A stretch of 61,900 nucleotides of DNA from DAIRUS01 sp036803205 (GCA_036803205.1 DAIRUS010000003.1:1-61900); one strand, 5' to 3'. Numbered from the stretch's first letter, positions 6,779-15,712 are shown. Translations and numbers: made by a program. The notes: generated by a model not told the origin, from the sequence alone.

Positions 6779-8925
6779 TTTTTGGAAAGAATTTTTTCTC
6801 GTGGCAAATTTGTCAATTTTATATCCCTGTAGACTCGATATTCTCTTCTCCATCTAAATTCTTCCTGTTTTCCAACGTGCCATTGTTTAACGGGCCTAAG
6901 ATAGCCTACTATTCTTGAATAAACCTCGCAGGGCTGCTTAATGGCGCATTTTGGACATTCAAAATGTTCGCCAGCCAAATAACCGTGGACCGGACAGATG
7001 GAAAAAGTCGGGGTAAGAGTTATATAGGGTAAATGAAAATTCTCAAAAATTTTTTTGACTAAATTTTTAGCCACTCGCGGATCAGAAATCTTTTCTCCTA
7101 AAAAGAGGTGCAAAATTGTGCCGCCATTATAGCGACATTGTAACTCGTCTTGAAGTTTTAGGGCTTCAAAAATATCATCGGTATAGTTAACGGGCAAATG
7201 AGTGCTATTTGTGTAATATGGTACTTTTTTTGTCCCAGCAGTAATAATATCAGGATATTTTTCTTTATCAATTTTTGCCTGACGATAACTCGTTCCTTCA
7301 CCCGGAGTTGCTTCTAAATTGTATAAATTACCGGTTTCTTTTTGATATTCAACTAGTTTTTTTCTCATAAAATCTAAAACCTCTAAAGTAAATTTTTTGC
7401 CCTTTTTTGAAGCAATGTTTACTCCAAGGAAGTTTAAAAGTGCTTCATTCATTCCGATCAATCCAATAGTTCCAAAGTGATTGCCCAAATAAGAACCTCT
7501 TATCTTTTTAACTGGCGATAAATAATATCTTGAATAAGGATAAAGTCCTTTTTCCATAAAATTCTCTAAGGCCTTTCTCTTAATTTCCAAGGATCCTTTT
7601 GCTAAATTCATTAAATATTCTAATCTCTCGAAAAATTCCTTTTTAGTTTTTGACAAATATCCAATCCGCGGCATATTAATGGTTACCACGCCAATACTGC
7701 CGGTGGAAGGATTTGAACCAAAAAGTCCGCCGCCTCTTTTGTAAAGCTCGCGATTGTCCAGTCTAAGCCGGCAACACATTGACCTAGCATCTTCTGGTTT
7801 CATATCTGACTGAACAAAGTTTGAGAAATAATTTATCCCATATTTTGCTGTTGCTTCCCATAACGGGTCTAAAACAGAATTATCCCAATCGAAGTCTTTA
7901 GTAATGGAAACAGTTGGAATGGGAAAAGTAAAAGGTCTTCCTTTTGCGTCACCTTCCATTAATACCTCATAAAAAGCCCTAATAAACATATTCATTTCTT
8001 CTTGGAATTCCCCATAGGTTTCTTTTTGCGGTTTTCCACCAATAATTACTGGTTGTTTGGCTAAAAATTCTGGAGGCTTAATGTCTAAAGAAACATTAAT
8101 AAATGGGGTTTGAAAGCCAACCCGAGTTGGCACCATGCAGTTATACAAAAATTCCTGCATTGCTTGTTTGACTTGAGGATAATTTAAATTGTCATAGCGA
8201 ATGAAAGGCGCCAAAAGAGTATCGAAATTAGAAACCGCATTTGCTCCGGCTGTTTCTCCTTGAAGAGTGTATAAAAAGTTAACCAATTGACCAAGGGCTG
8301 TTCGAAAATGTTTTGCCGGCTTGCACTCTAATTTTCCTGGCACTCCGCCAAATCCTCGAACTAATAAATCATAAAGATCCCAGCCCATACAGTAAGGAGC
8401 TAAAATTTCCAAATTATGGATATGAAAGTCTTCATTGATTGCTGCTTCTCTGATTTCTTTAGGATAGATTTTGTTTAACCAATATTTTTTTGAAATAAAA
8501 GAGCCGACATATTGATTTAAACCCTGTAAAGAAAATGTCATATTGGCGTTTTCATAGATTTGCCAGTCAAGTTCTTGAATATATCTATCAATCGCCTCAG
8601 ACGATTCATCAATTACCGCTACTGCCTCCCTAATTCTCCTTCTTTGCTCTCGATATAAAATATAAGCCCTGGCAGTCTCCACAAGGCCTTCTAAAATTAA
8701 AACCTCTTCCACAATGTCTTGAATTTGTTCAACGTGGGGAATCTCTTCTTTTTTAAAGCGGCGATTTAAAATTCTAACAACTTTATCCGAAAGTCTTCTT
8801 GCTCTTTTGCCATCACCTTGACCAGTGGCAGTTAAGGCTTTGAAAATGGCATCTTGGATTTGATTCTGATCAAAATCCACAATCGTTCCATCTCTTTTTT
8901 GAACTTTAGTGATTTTATTTTCCAT
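6775..8925 (-). CDS. nrdD: Anaerobic ribonucleoside-triphosphate reductase, class III
   Basis: This frame encodes 716 residues from ATG at 8925 (the frame extends to a TTG at 8949). An N-terminal ATP-cone (about 1-95; KITKVQKRDGTIVDFD) gives allosteric control. The catalytic barrel follows, with recognisable segments such as SMCCRLRLDNRELYKRGGG and GSIGVVTINMPRIGYL. Near the C-terminus two cysteine pairs (ICPVHGYLAGEHFECPKCAIKQPC) fit the zinc site, followed by the glycyl-radical motif SRIVGYLRPVKQW with the radical glycine. The protein reduces ribonucleotides to deoxyribonucleotides using a glycyl radical installed by NrdG. A single DnaA box lies about 140 bases upstream. Confidence 0.95.
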   Translation of the reverse strand: MENKITKVQKRDGTIVDFDQNQIQDAIFKALTATGQGDGKRARRLSDKVVRILNRRFKKEEIPHVEQIQDIVEEVLILEGLVETARAYILYREQRRRIREAVAVIDESSEAIDRYIQELDWQIYENANMTFSLQGLNQYVGSFISKKYWLNKIYPKEIREAAINEDFHIHNLEILAPYCMGWDLYDLLVRGFGGVPGKLECKPAKHFRTALGQLVNFLYTLQGETAGANAVSNFDTLLAPFIRYDNLNYPQVKQAMQEFLYNCMVPTRVGFQTPFINVSLDIKPPEFLAKQPVIIGGKPQKETYGEFQEEMNMFIRAFYEVLMEGDAKGRPFTFPIPTVSITKDFDWDNSVLDPLWEATAKYGINYFSNFVQSDMKPEDARSMCCRLRLDNRELYKRGGGLFGSNPSTGSIGVVTINMPRIGYLSKTKKEFFERLEYLMNLAKGSLEIKRKALENFMEKGLYPYSRYYLSPVKKIRGSYLGNHFGTIGLIGMNEALLNFLGVNIASKKGKKFTLEVLDFMRKKLVEYQKETGNLYNLEATPGEGTSYRQAKIDKEKYPDIITAGTKKVPYYTNSTHLPVNYTDDIFEALKLQDELQCRYNGGTILHLFLGEKISDPRVAKNLVKKIFENFHLPYITLTPTFSICPVHGYLAGEHFECPKCAIKQPCEVYSRIVGYLRPVKQWHVGKQEEFRWRREYRVYRDIKLTNLPREKILSKK

Positions 8926-9064
8926 AAAAAGACAAAAAAAATAAGACAAAATATTTCCGGTCTAAAAAATTTCTTTTTCCAAGAGAATATTATCTTATTT
9001 TAATTATTTTAATTCAACAAAAAAACTGGGTCAATCCAGGCCAAGTACAGTTAAAAACCCTGAG

Positions 9065-9073
9065 TTATCCACA
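9065..9073 (+). promoter_or_regulatory. Consensus DnaA box upstream of nrdD
   Basis: TTATCCACA matches the strict DnaA-box consensus. It is isolated; I see no second consensus box nearby and no AT-rich unwinding region typical of oriC. DnaA is known to regulate nrd operons in some bacteria, so control of nrdDG is a reasonable inference, but a single 9-mer can occur by chance in 62 kb. Confidence 0.35.
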
Positions 9074-9107
9074 AGTAAAATTTAACAAAACTTTTTAAAC
9101 CTGTTTA

Positions 9108-10025
9108 TCAAAATCCGGTAGCAATTAAAGTTAATTTAATCTCTCCCTCCTTTAAGGTTTCATCTTCAATGGCACCAAAAATAACTTTTGCTTGAGGGTT
9201 TATTTCTTTAGTAAGAATTCTGCCAATTTCTTCAACTTCGTAAAGCGAAATATCTTGGCCAGAAACATTAAATAAAATTCCTTTTGCTCCAACCGGCGTT
9301 ATATCTAAAAGAGGGGAACTTAAAGCTAATCTGGTCACCGTCTCGGCTCTTTTTTCACCAAAAGCCCTACCTACACCAAAAAGAGCTGTTCCAGAATTTT
9401 TCAGAATTGATTTAATGTCAGCAAAATTGAGACTGATAATACCAGGCGCGGTTATTAAACCGGAAATCGCCCTGACTGCTTCTCTTAAGATCTCATCGCA
9501 GACCCAGAAAGCAGAAGAGATGGAGGTTTTTGGATCTAAAATCTCTAATAATTTGTCATTTTTTATACAAACTAAACTATCCACCTTTTCTTTTAGTTTT
9601 GCTATCCCCTCTTCGGCAATTTTTGTTCTCGTCTGGCCTTCAAAAGAGAATGGTTTTGTCACTACTGCTACTGTCAGGGCTCCTAAGTTTTTAGCAATTT
9701 CGGCCACCACCGGGCCAGCACCAGTTCCAGTCCCGCCACCAGCACCATAGGTAATAAAAATCATATCAGCTCCCTTTAAAATTTGGGTAATCTCTTTATC
9801 GCTTTCTTTAGCTGCCGCCTCACCAATTTCAGGTTTCATTCCTGCACCTAGGCCTTGGGTAACATTTTTACCAATTCTCAATTTTAAATCAGCTTTAGTT
9901 TTTTTTAAATCTTGATAATCAGTATTAACAGCAATCAGTTCTACTTCCTCGATTTTTGTCTTTTTCATCCTAGCAATAGCATTTCCACCCGAACCTCCAA
10001 CTCCTACCACTTTAATCTTTGTCAT
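9108..10025 (-). CDS. ftsZ: Cell-division GTPase FtsZ, short form with altered T7 loop
   Basis: This frame encodes 305 residues from ATG at 10025; the extension to 10061 starts with TTG and adds non-conserved residues. The GTP-binding tubulin signature appears as GAGGGTGTGAGP, preceded by KIKVVGVGGSGGNA at the N-terminus. The catalytic T7 loop, usually NxDFAD, reads SLNFAD (Ser198, Asn200, Asp203). The first of the two catalytic-type aspartates is therefore Asn, while the second is kept. The protein ends at LTLIATGF, immediately after the globular domain, so the C-terminal linker and the FtsA-binding peptide are missing. It is preceded by ftsA on the same strand. Confidence 0.93.
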   Translation of the reverse strand: MTKIKVVGVGGSGGNAIARMKKTKIEEVELIAVNTDYQDLKKTKADLKLRIGKNVTQGLGAGMKPEIGEAAAKESDKEITQILKGADMIFITYGAGGGTGTGAGPVVAEIAKNLGALTVAVVTKPFSFEGQTRTKIAEEGIAKLKEKVDSLVCIKNDKLLEILDPKTSISSAFWVCDEILREAVRAISGLITAPGIISLNFADIKSILKNSGTALFGVGRAFGEKRAETVTRLALSSPLLDITPVGAKGILFNVSGQDISLYEVEEIGRILTKEINPQAKVIFGAIEDETLKEGEIKLTLIATGF

Positions 10026-10114
10026 AATTTGCCATTTAACTAATTGACCCCAATTAGCCAATTAGTATTAATTTTCTTCCGCTAATTTTTGCTAATTGAA
10101 CTGATCGACCTATC

Positions 10115-11305
10115 TTAAGGTATAAAAATTCTTAAAAATTTTTTTATTTTTGAAGTTATTCCGCTACCGAACTTGAAATTTTTTTCTTCTGCCTGGCATT
10201 CGGCTCCATAAAGAACTAATCCGCAAACCACAGCCAATCTTAAATCTTCTTCCAACCCAAAGATTCCCTTTGGTCTCCCAATTCGAACTGGTAAGTGGAG
10301 TTTATCTTTTGCCAAGTCCAAAATCTTTGGCAACTTGGCTCCTCCTCCCGTTAAGACAATACCGCCGGGAAGTAATTTTTCTTTTCTGATTTTTTTAAGC
10401 TCCTGATTAACTAAGTTAAAAAGCTCTGAAACTCTGTCTGAAATGATTTTGACTAAAAATTTTTTTGAAAAAATTAAGGGCGCATTTCCTCCAAAGTTAA
10501 TTTTTTGACGCATATCTTTTCCTTTAAAAAGACAACTCCCATATTCTTGTTTTATTCTCTCGGCGACTTCGACGTCTATTTTTAAACCAATAGCAATATC
10601 ATCGGTAATATTGTCAGAACCAATCGGTAAGACCGCCAAATGCAATAAATCTCCTTCTTCAAAAACAGCTAAACCGGTGGTGCCAGCCCCAATGTCTACC
10701 ACTGCTACCCCTAACTCTTTTTGTTTTTCATTCAAAACTGCTCTAGCTGCTGCCACGGGAGCGGGGATGGCATCCAAAACTTCTAAGTCGGCACCCAAAA
10801 TCGCCTTTTTCTGATTTTCCAAATAGGGAGAGAAACCTCCCAAGGCTAAAACCTCTGCCTCCAGTCTCACTCCCTGAAGACCAACCGCTTTTTTTACCTC
10901 CGCCTGACCATCAACAATAAATTCTTTAACTATAGCATCGAAAATTTCTTTGTTAGAAGGAAGATTAATTGTCTGAGCAGCTTGTAAGACCCTTTGGACA
11001 TCTTCTTCAGAAATTTTTTGGTCTGCCCGAGAAACCGAAATAAGCCCTCGGGAAAAAACCGAAAAAAGATGGCTACCGTTTAAAGCGGTATAAACTGAAT
11101 TGATTTTTTCCCCCACTTCGGCTGCTATCTTTTGAAAAAGAACTGAAAGAATATTAGAAACCTTTTCCCCATCAATTATTACTCCTCTTCTAACTCCTTC
11201 TGTCGGTTCTTCAGCTTTTGATATTAATTCCAAATTCCCCTCTTTGTTTCTTTCAACGAGGAGAATTTTTGTTTTTGATGTTCCAATGTCCAAACCACAA
11301 ATCAT
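10115..11305 (-). CDS. ftsA: Cell-division actin-like protein FtsA
   Basis: This frame encodes 396 residues from ATG at 11305. The actin/Hsp70-type phosphate loops are visible: MICGLDIGTSKTKILLVE at the start, VAVVDIGAGTTGLAVFEEG in the middle and GGIVLTGGGAKLPKI later. The SHS2/1C region lies at about residues 85-165. The C-terminal segment ITSKIKKFLRIFIP is an amphipathic, basic helix of the type that anchors FtsA to the membrane. FtsA normally ties FtsZ filaments to the membrane through the FtsZ C-terminal peptide, but the neighbouring FtsZ has none, so the contact must differ. It follows ybeY by eight bases in the same direction. Confidence 0.93.
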   Translation of the reverse strand: MICGLDIGTSKTKILLVERNKEGNLELISKAEEPTEGVRRGVIIDGEKVSNILSVLFQKIAAEVGEKINSVYTALNGSHLFSVFSRGLISVSRADQKISEEDVQRVLQAAQTINLPSNKEIFDAIVKEFIVDGQAEVKKAVGLQGVRLEAEVLALGGFSPYLENQKKAILGADLEVLDAIPAPVAAARAVLNEKQKELGVAVVDIGAGTTGLAVFEEGDLLHLAVLPIGSDNITDDIAIGLKIDVEVAERIKQEYGSCLFKGKDMRQKINFGGNAPLIFSKKFLVKIISDRVSELFNLVNQELKKIRKEKLLPGGIVLTGGGAKLPKILDLAKDKLHLPVRIGRPKGIFGLEEDLRLAVVCGLVLYGAECQAEEKNFKFGSGITSKIKKFLRIFIP

Positions 11306-11313
11306 ATCGCTTT

Positions 11314-11760
11314 TTATATTTTAGCGAAAATTTGATTTAAATAAAAATTCTCTCTTTCTTCCATTAATTTTGCCTTTTTCAAAGACTTCTCGTGGTTATA
11401 ATCCAGTAAATGTAAAATACCATGAATCAAAACTCGAGTTAGTTCTTTTTCAAAAGTAGTTTGAAATCTTTTGGCATTTTTCCTGACTTCTTCTAAACAA
11501 ATAACAATTTCGCCCAAAAGCGGCTCAACAAATTTTTGATTTTTGATTTTTGATTTTTGATTTTGACCAAAGGCTAAAACATCAGTCGTTCGATTCTTCC
11601 CTAAATATCGTTTATTCAACTCCTTCATCCTTCCTTGGTCAACAAAAACAATTGATAAATTGGATCGTTCTTTTTTCTCTTCTTTTAATACCTTTTGACT
11701 TACTCTTTTCAAAAATTCCTCATCAATTGGATTAGTTGTTAAATTAATAATTTCAATCAT
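11314..11760 (-). CDS. ybeY: Endoribonuclease YbeY (rRNA maturation factor)
   Basis: This frame encodes 148 residues from ATG at 11760. The zinc-binding histidine motif appears as LIHGILHLLDYNHEK, a variant of HGxLHLxGYDH. NRTTDVLAFG is the usual TDVLSF segment. YbeY is a metal-dependent RNase needed for 16S rRNA 3' end maturation and ribosome quality control. Between TDVLAFG and PLLGEIVICLEEV sits a lysine- and asparagine-rich stretch encoded by a tandem 7-base repeat, probably an expanded surface loop. The gene precedes ftsA in the same direction. Confidence 0.92.
   Translation of the reverse strand: MIEIINLTTNPIDEEFLKRVSQKVLKEEKKERSNLSIVFVDQGRMKELNKRYLGKNRTTDVLAFGQNQKSKIKNQKFVEPLLGEIVICLEEVRKNAKRFQTTFEKELTRVLIHGILHLLDYNHEKSLKKAKLMEERENFYLNQIFAKI
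11532..11565. repeat. 7-base tandem repeat within ybeY
   Basis: The unit atttttg is repeated four times perfectly, followed by a six-base partial copy. Because 7 is not a multiple of 3, the repeat encodes a changing Lys/Ile/Asn/Gln string in YbeY. Loss or gain of one unit would shift the frame, so the tract could be slippage-prone. Confidence 0.8.
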
Positions 11761-11835
11761 AATTTACTCAAAAAACCGAAAAGTAAAAAAATAATCCTTA
11801 AATAATCCTATCAGATTAAAAATTAAAATCAAAAT

Positions 11836-13206
11836 TTATTCATAATTTTTTTCAACCCACTCTAGAATTTTTTCACCATCTCGGCAATTATCTTCTGAGC
11901 CCAAAACAACAATAACGATTGGTCTTTTTTCCTTTTTAAATTCTAATTCAAAAATGGAAAGCAAAACCTCTTGAGCCTCAGTAGTCTGGCCCACCTTTCC
12001 GCCAACAAAGTTTTCTTTTTCAAAAAAACAATTAAAATTTTTTAAATCTTTAAAATCTTTGGCAATTAAGTGGGAATAAATTTTACCCCGACTGATATCC
12101 AAAACAAATCGTCGATTGTTATAAAGATATTTTGCCAGCGAAAATAAATCTTCTGGCGAGGCAATATTTTCTTTATTTCCGCCAAAACTATCTTTAAAAT
12201 AGGCTGTTTTTAAACCGATGGCTTTGGTTTTTTTATTCATCAGCTCAATAAACTTATCTTCTCTCAAGAACCTTGATAGGGCTTTCGCTGCCTCATTAGA
12301 AGATTCTGTTAAAAGAGGATAGAGTAAATCAAAACCGGTCCAAAATTCACCTACTTTTAATCTCGGTCTTGAGGTAAAAATCAAATCTGACTCCTTAATC
12401 TCGATTTTTTGCCAGAGATTGATATATTCAGTAGCAACCAAAGCAGACATTAGTTTGCTAATTGAGGCAATGGGTAAAGCCTCTTTAGAATTTTTTTCCA
12501 GAAAAACAAAGTTACTTTTGAGATCGGCGGCTAAATAAGCCTTAGCCGAAATTTCTGGTTTTTTTAACTGATAAGAAAAATTATCTTTTAAAAAAGAATT
12601 TTCAATAATTAAAATGGGGGTTCCAATTTTAACTTCTTTAAAAATCTCCTCAGCATCGGAAGTAGATAATCTAATACAGCCACCAGAAAAGGTGGAAGCA
12701 ACTGGTTGACCGTTGGGATAATATGGCCAACCGTGAATAAAAAAATTGCCCTGAAATTGAAGAGAAAAGGGCATATAAACCTGACCAAAGGAAGAAAAAA
12801 CATTTTGAATTTTTGCTTCTACCTGATAAAAACCAACCGGCGTCTCCCAAAAAGAACCTTCTTTACCAAAAGCTAAAATCTGATAGCTTTTTTTAAAATT
12901 CCCTTTTTCAAAAAAATCAATTCTCTTCTCTGAAAGATTAACTAATAAAAAATCCGATTTCTCTTTGACTAACTCTTTTTTAACTCTCTCAAAAAAATCA
13001 TTCTCGATTAAATTAGGAAAGCCTCCAAATTGAAATCTTTCGGCTGGCAAACCTTTTTCGCCAATAATTTGCGAAATTCTTTTTATCCTTTCTTGAGATT
13101 CTCTGATTTTCGTTTCTTTTTTGAGATAAATTTGCCAAAAAATAAAAGAGGAAATTACAAAACAAAAAACTAAAAAAAGAAGGTAAAAAATTACAATTTT
13201 TTTCAT
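11836..13206 (-). CDS. Fused L,D-transpeptidase (YkuD) and D,D-carboxypeptidase (peptidase S11)
   Basis: This frame encodes 456 residues from ATG at 13206. Residues 4-27 form a membrane anchor. The YkuD L,D-transpeptidase domain (about 85-205) carries FIHGW (His158) and SGGCIRLS (nucleophile Cys177). A PBP5-like serine peptidase domain follows (about 220-450), with the SxxK motif SISK (Ser248, Lys251), SSN (302-304) and KVG (404-406) in place of KTG. One polypeptide could therefore trim pentapeptides to tetrapeptides and then use the tetrapeptide donors to make 3-3 crosslinks or attach proteins. It acts outside the membrane. It lies between yqeY and ybeY-ftsA-ftsZ, which fits a role in division-linked wall remodelling. 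Confidence 0.88.
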   Translation of the reverse strand: MKKIVIFYLLFLVFCFVISSFIFWQIYLKKETKIRESQERIKRISQIIGEKGLPAERFQFGGFPNLIENDFFERVKKELVKEKSDFLLVNLSEKRIDFFEKGNFKKSYQILAFGKEGSFWETPVGFYQVEAKIQNVFSSFGQVYMPFSLQFQGNFFIHGWPYYPNGQPVASTFSGGCIRLSTSDAEEIFKEVKIGTPILIIENSFLKDNFSYQLKKPEISAKAYLAADLKSNFVFLEKNSKEALPIASISKLMSALVATEYINLWQKIEIKESDLIFTSRPRLKVGEFWTGFDLLYPLLTESSNEAAKALSRFLREDKFIELMNKKTKAIGLKTAYFKDSFGGNKENIASPEDLFSLAKYLYNNRRFVLDISRGKIYSHLIAKDFKDLKNFNCFFEKENFVGGKVGQTTEAQEVLLSIFELEFKKEKRPIVIVVLGSEDNCRDGEKILEWVEKNYE

Positions 13207-13222
13207 TTTTCATTGGGAGTGA

Positions 13223-13792
13223 TCAGATTTTTTCATTTGAACCCAACAACTCTTTCACTATTTTGCTCACTAACTGACCATCGGCCCTTCCTTTGAGTTT
13301 TGGCATTAAATTGGCCATAATTTTTCCCATATGCTTAATTCCAATCTTTTCCTGCTCGGAAAGGGGAAAACTGGCTTTTAAGGCAGAAATTGCCTCTTGG
13401 ACTAATTTTCTAATTTCTTCTTCTGAAAGTTGTTTAGGTAAATATTTTTGAAGAATTTCTAACTCCTCCTTTTCTATTTTTACCAAATCTTCCCGCCCAC
13501 CATTTTCAAATTCTAAAATCGCCTCTTTTCTTTTTTTTATTTCAGAAAAAATAGCCTCGATTACCTCTTCGTCGGTGAGGGCGCTTTCTTTTTCTAGCTC
13601 TTGGGCTAACCTGCTTTCTTTTTTTAATTCTTCAACAACTATCCCTGATTTTTCTTGACTTAATCTATATCGTTTTTCCTTTTCTTTATTGAAAATAGCG
13701 GCCCAGAGCATTCGTAAGGTCGAAACCTCTCTCTCTTTTCTTTCTTTTAAGGCAGACTTTAAATCTCCTTGAATTTTTTCTTTTAAAGTCAT
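13223..13792 (-). CDS. yqeY: GatB/YqeY domain protein
   Basis: This frame encodes 189 residues from ATG at 13792. The sequence fits the YqeY family throughout: MTLKEKIQGDLKSALKERKE at the N-terminus, EILQKYLPKQLSEEEI in the middle and a C-terminal GatB-tail-like helical domain with MGKIMANLMPKLKGRADG. YqeY resembles the tail of the amidotransferase subunit GatB and is thought to bind tRNA, but its exact role is unsettled. It is about 40 residues longer than usual because of a charged stretch (about 45-75). The start lies five bases after the rpsU stop, a rpsU-yqeY pairing common in bacteria. Confidence 0.9.
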   Translation of the reverse strand: MTLKEKIQGDLKSALKERKEREVSTLRMLWAAIFNKEKEKRYRLSQEKSGIVVEELKKESRLAQELEKESALTDEEVIEAIFSEIKKRKEAILEFENGGREDLVKIEKEELEILQKYLPKQLSEEEIRKLVQEAISALKASFPLSEQEKIGIKHMGKIMANLMPKLKGRADGQLVSKIVKELLGSNEKI

Positions 13793-13797
13793 TATGA

Positions 13798-14016
13798 TTA
13801 CTTTATTTTCCCTAATTTCTTTAATTTTTCATACTCTTTTTTTAGTTCTTCCCGTCTTAAAGCCGCTCGCCTTTTCATATTTCTTGATTTCTCTCTGTCC
13901 TTAAACGTCTTTTCTCTAACTCTCGTTAAAATCCCACTCTGTTGAAGAGCGCGAGTAAAACGCCTAACCAGGTTTTGAGGATTTTCCTTTTCTTTTCTTT
14001 TAATTTCTAAAGGCAT
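13798..14016 (-). CDS. rpsU: 30S ribosomal protein bS21
   Basis: This frame encodes 72 residues from ATG at 14016. It is very basic and helical, with the bS21 pattern NPQNLVRRFTRALQQSGILT followed by RNMKRRAALRREELKK. bS21 binds near the 16S rRNA 3' end and assists initiation. The gene lies between a HIT protein and yqeY in one tightly spaced minus-strand run. Its length is normal for the family. Confidence 0.9.
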   Translation of the reverse strand: MPLEIKRKEKENPQNLVRRFTRALQQSGILTRVREKTFKDREKSRNMKRRAALRREELKKEYEKLKKLGKIK

Positions 14017-14034
14017 ATTAGTAAAAATATTAAG

Positions 14035-14418
14035 TTAGTTGTTTTCCCCTTTATTTTGGGATTCGCTTTTATTAATCGGATGGATGTCTTCGAAAAGGGG
14101 AGCTCCTCCGATCAAATGTAAATGAACGTGCTCGATGACTTGGCCACCGTGGCGATGGACTCGAAATAAAAGTTTATATCCTCCTTCTGAGATTCCGAAA
14201 TTATCGGCTATCTTTTTAGCGATAAAAATCATCTCGCCTATTAATTTTATATCTTTCTCTTTTATATCAGCTATGCTCGGAATATGGTTTTTTGGAATAA
14301 TTAAAATATGAACCGGTGCCAAAGGGTTAATATCTTTAAAAGCGAGAATCTTCTTGTTTTCATAAACAATATCAGCCGGGATATTTCTATTGACAATTTT
14401 ACAAAAAAGACATTCCAT
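14035..14418 (-). CDS. HIT-family nucleotide hydrolase (HINT-like)
   Basis: This frame encodes 127 residues from ATG at 14418. The histidine triad reads HVHLHLIGG, and CLFCKIVNRNIPADIVYEN is the standard N-terminus of the Hint branch. These enzymes hydrolyse purine nucleoside phosphoramidates such as aminoacyl-AMP adducts. The final asparagine- and lysine-rich tail is not conserved. Close linkage to hisS is compatible with clearing stray aminoacyl-adenylates, although that is only an inference. The gene starts 13 bases after the hisS stop. Confidence 0.9.
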   Translation of the reverse strand: MECLFCKIVNRNIPADIVYENKKILAFKDINPLAPVHILIIPKNHIPSIADIKEKDIKLIGEMIFIAKKIADNFGISEGGYKLLFRVHRHGGQVIEHVHLHLIGGAPLFEDIHPINKSESQNKGENN

Positions 14419-14431
14419 AATTTTTCATCAG

Positions 14432-15712
14432 TTATTTACTCAATCGTTTTTTTATCGTTGTGACCACCTCGTTTAATTTTATTGTTTCTTGTCTTCCCGA
14501 AGACATATCTCTTATAATGACTGTTCCGTCCAAAACCTCTTTCTGGCCCAAAATGAGAGTATATTTAACTCCTACCCTGTCTGCTAATCTTAACTGAGCT
14601 TTTAAAGAGTCTCGTCCAAATGATTCAAAAACATATATATTTTCTTTTCTAAAATCTTCTATCAGTTTTAAGCCCTTCCTCTTGGCTAACGGGCCTAATT
14701 GGGCTAAAAAAATATTGGCTTTTTTTTCTTTAGGAAATTTAAGGGCTTTTTCTTTCAACAAAGAAACTATTCTTTCAATACCGGCTGCTCCTCCAACCGC
14801 TGGAGTATCTTTTCCGCCTAAAATTTTTATCAAAGCATCATACCTCCCTCCCCCAATCAACGCTCCTAAAACTCTTCCCTTTTCGCTTTCCTCACATATT
14901 TCAAAAACAGTTTTAGTATAATAATCTAGTCCTCTCACTAAACAAGGGAATAGATAATAAGGCAGTCCTATTTCGTCCAAAAACTCTAAAAGTTCTTTAA
15001 AATGGCGATGACAAGATTCACAGAGATGATCGAGTATTTGAGGGGCTTGGGAAATTATTCTTTGACATTTTTCCTCTTTGCAGTCTAAAATTCGCAGAGG
15101 ATTTTGTTTAAACCTTCTTTTACAATCTCCGCATAAACCATCAAGTCTTGATTTTAAATAACTACTTAAAAGTTTTTTATAATAGGGACGGCAGGCTTTA
15201 TCGCCAATACTATTAATTTTTATAATTAGATTTTTCAATTTTAACTCCATCAAAATATTATAAAAAATTTGAATAATTTGAGCGTCAATAACTGGACCTT
15301 CTTCTCCTAAAACCTCAAAACCAAACTGCCAAAATTGCCGATATCTCCCAGCCTGGGGCTTTTCGTAGCGAAAAAATGGACCAAAATACCAAAGCTTGAC
15401 CGGCTGGGGCAGGTTTTGAAAGCCGTGTTCAATATAGGCCCGGGCAATAGGGGCAGTGCCCTCTGGTCTCAAGGTTAATAAATCGCCACCTTTAGTTTTA
15501 AAAGAGAACATCTCTTTTTGAACAATGTCGGTAGCCAAACCTATTCCTCTGGAAAAAAGCTCGGTTTCTTCTAAAATTGGAGTTTCAATTTTTTGGAAAT
15601 TATAAAATCCAGCTATTTCTTCGATAATGTTATAGATCTTTTGAAAATACTTTTGGTCTGCTGGTAAAATATCATGCATTCCGGTCGGAGATTGAAATTT
15701 GGGCTTTTTCAT
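14432..15712 (-). CDS. hisS: Histidyl-tRNA synthetase
   Basis: This frame encodes 426 residues from ATG at 15712. The class II motifs are visible: motif 2 around FGPFFRYEKPQAGRYRQFWQFGFE, the histidine-specific LVRGLDYYTKTVFE, and motif 3 GGGRYDAL with AVGGAAGIER. A C-terminal anticodon-binding domain (about 330-426) follows. It charges tRNA-His. Four cysteine motifs in the insertion (CGDCKRRF, LCESCHRHF) suggest a structural zinc site, seen in some HisRS. The start codon overlaps the lepB stop as ATGA, so the two are translationally coupled. Confidence 0.95.
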   Translation of the reverse strand: MKKPKFQSPTGMHDILPADQKYFQKIYNIIEEIAGFYNFQKIETPILEETELFSRGIGLATDIVQKEMFSFKTKGGDLLTLRPEGTAPIARAYIEHGFQNLPQPVKLWYFGPFFRYEKPQAGRYRQFWQFGFEVLGEEGPVIDAQIIQIFYNILMELKLKNLIIKINSIGDKACRPYYKKLLSSYLKSRLDGLCGDCKRRFKQNPLRILDCKEEKCQRIISQAPQILDHLCESCHRHFKELLEFLDEIGLPYYLFPCLVRGLDYYTKTVFEICEESEKGRVLGALIGGGRYDALIKILGGKDTPAVGGAAGIERIVSLLKEKALKFPKEKKANIFLAQLGPLAKRKGLKLIEDFRKENIYVFESFGRDSLKAQLRLADRVGVKYTLILGQKEVLDGTVIIRDMSSGRQETIKLNEVVTTIKKRLSK

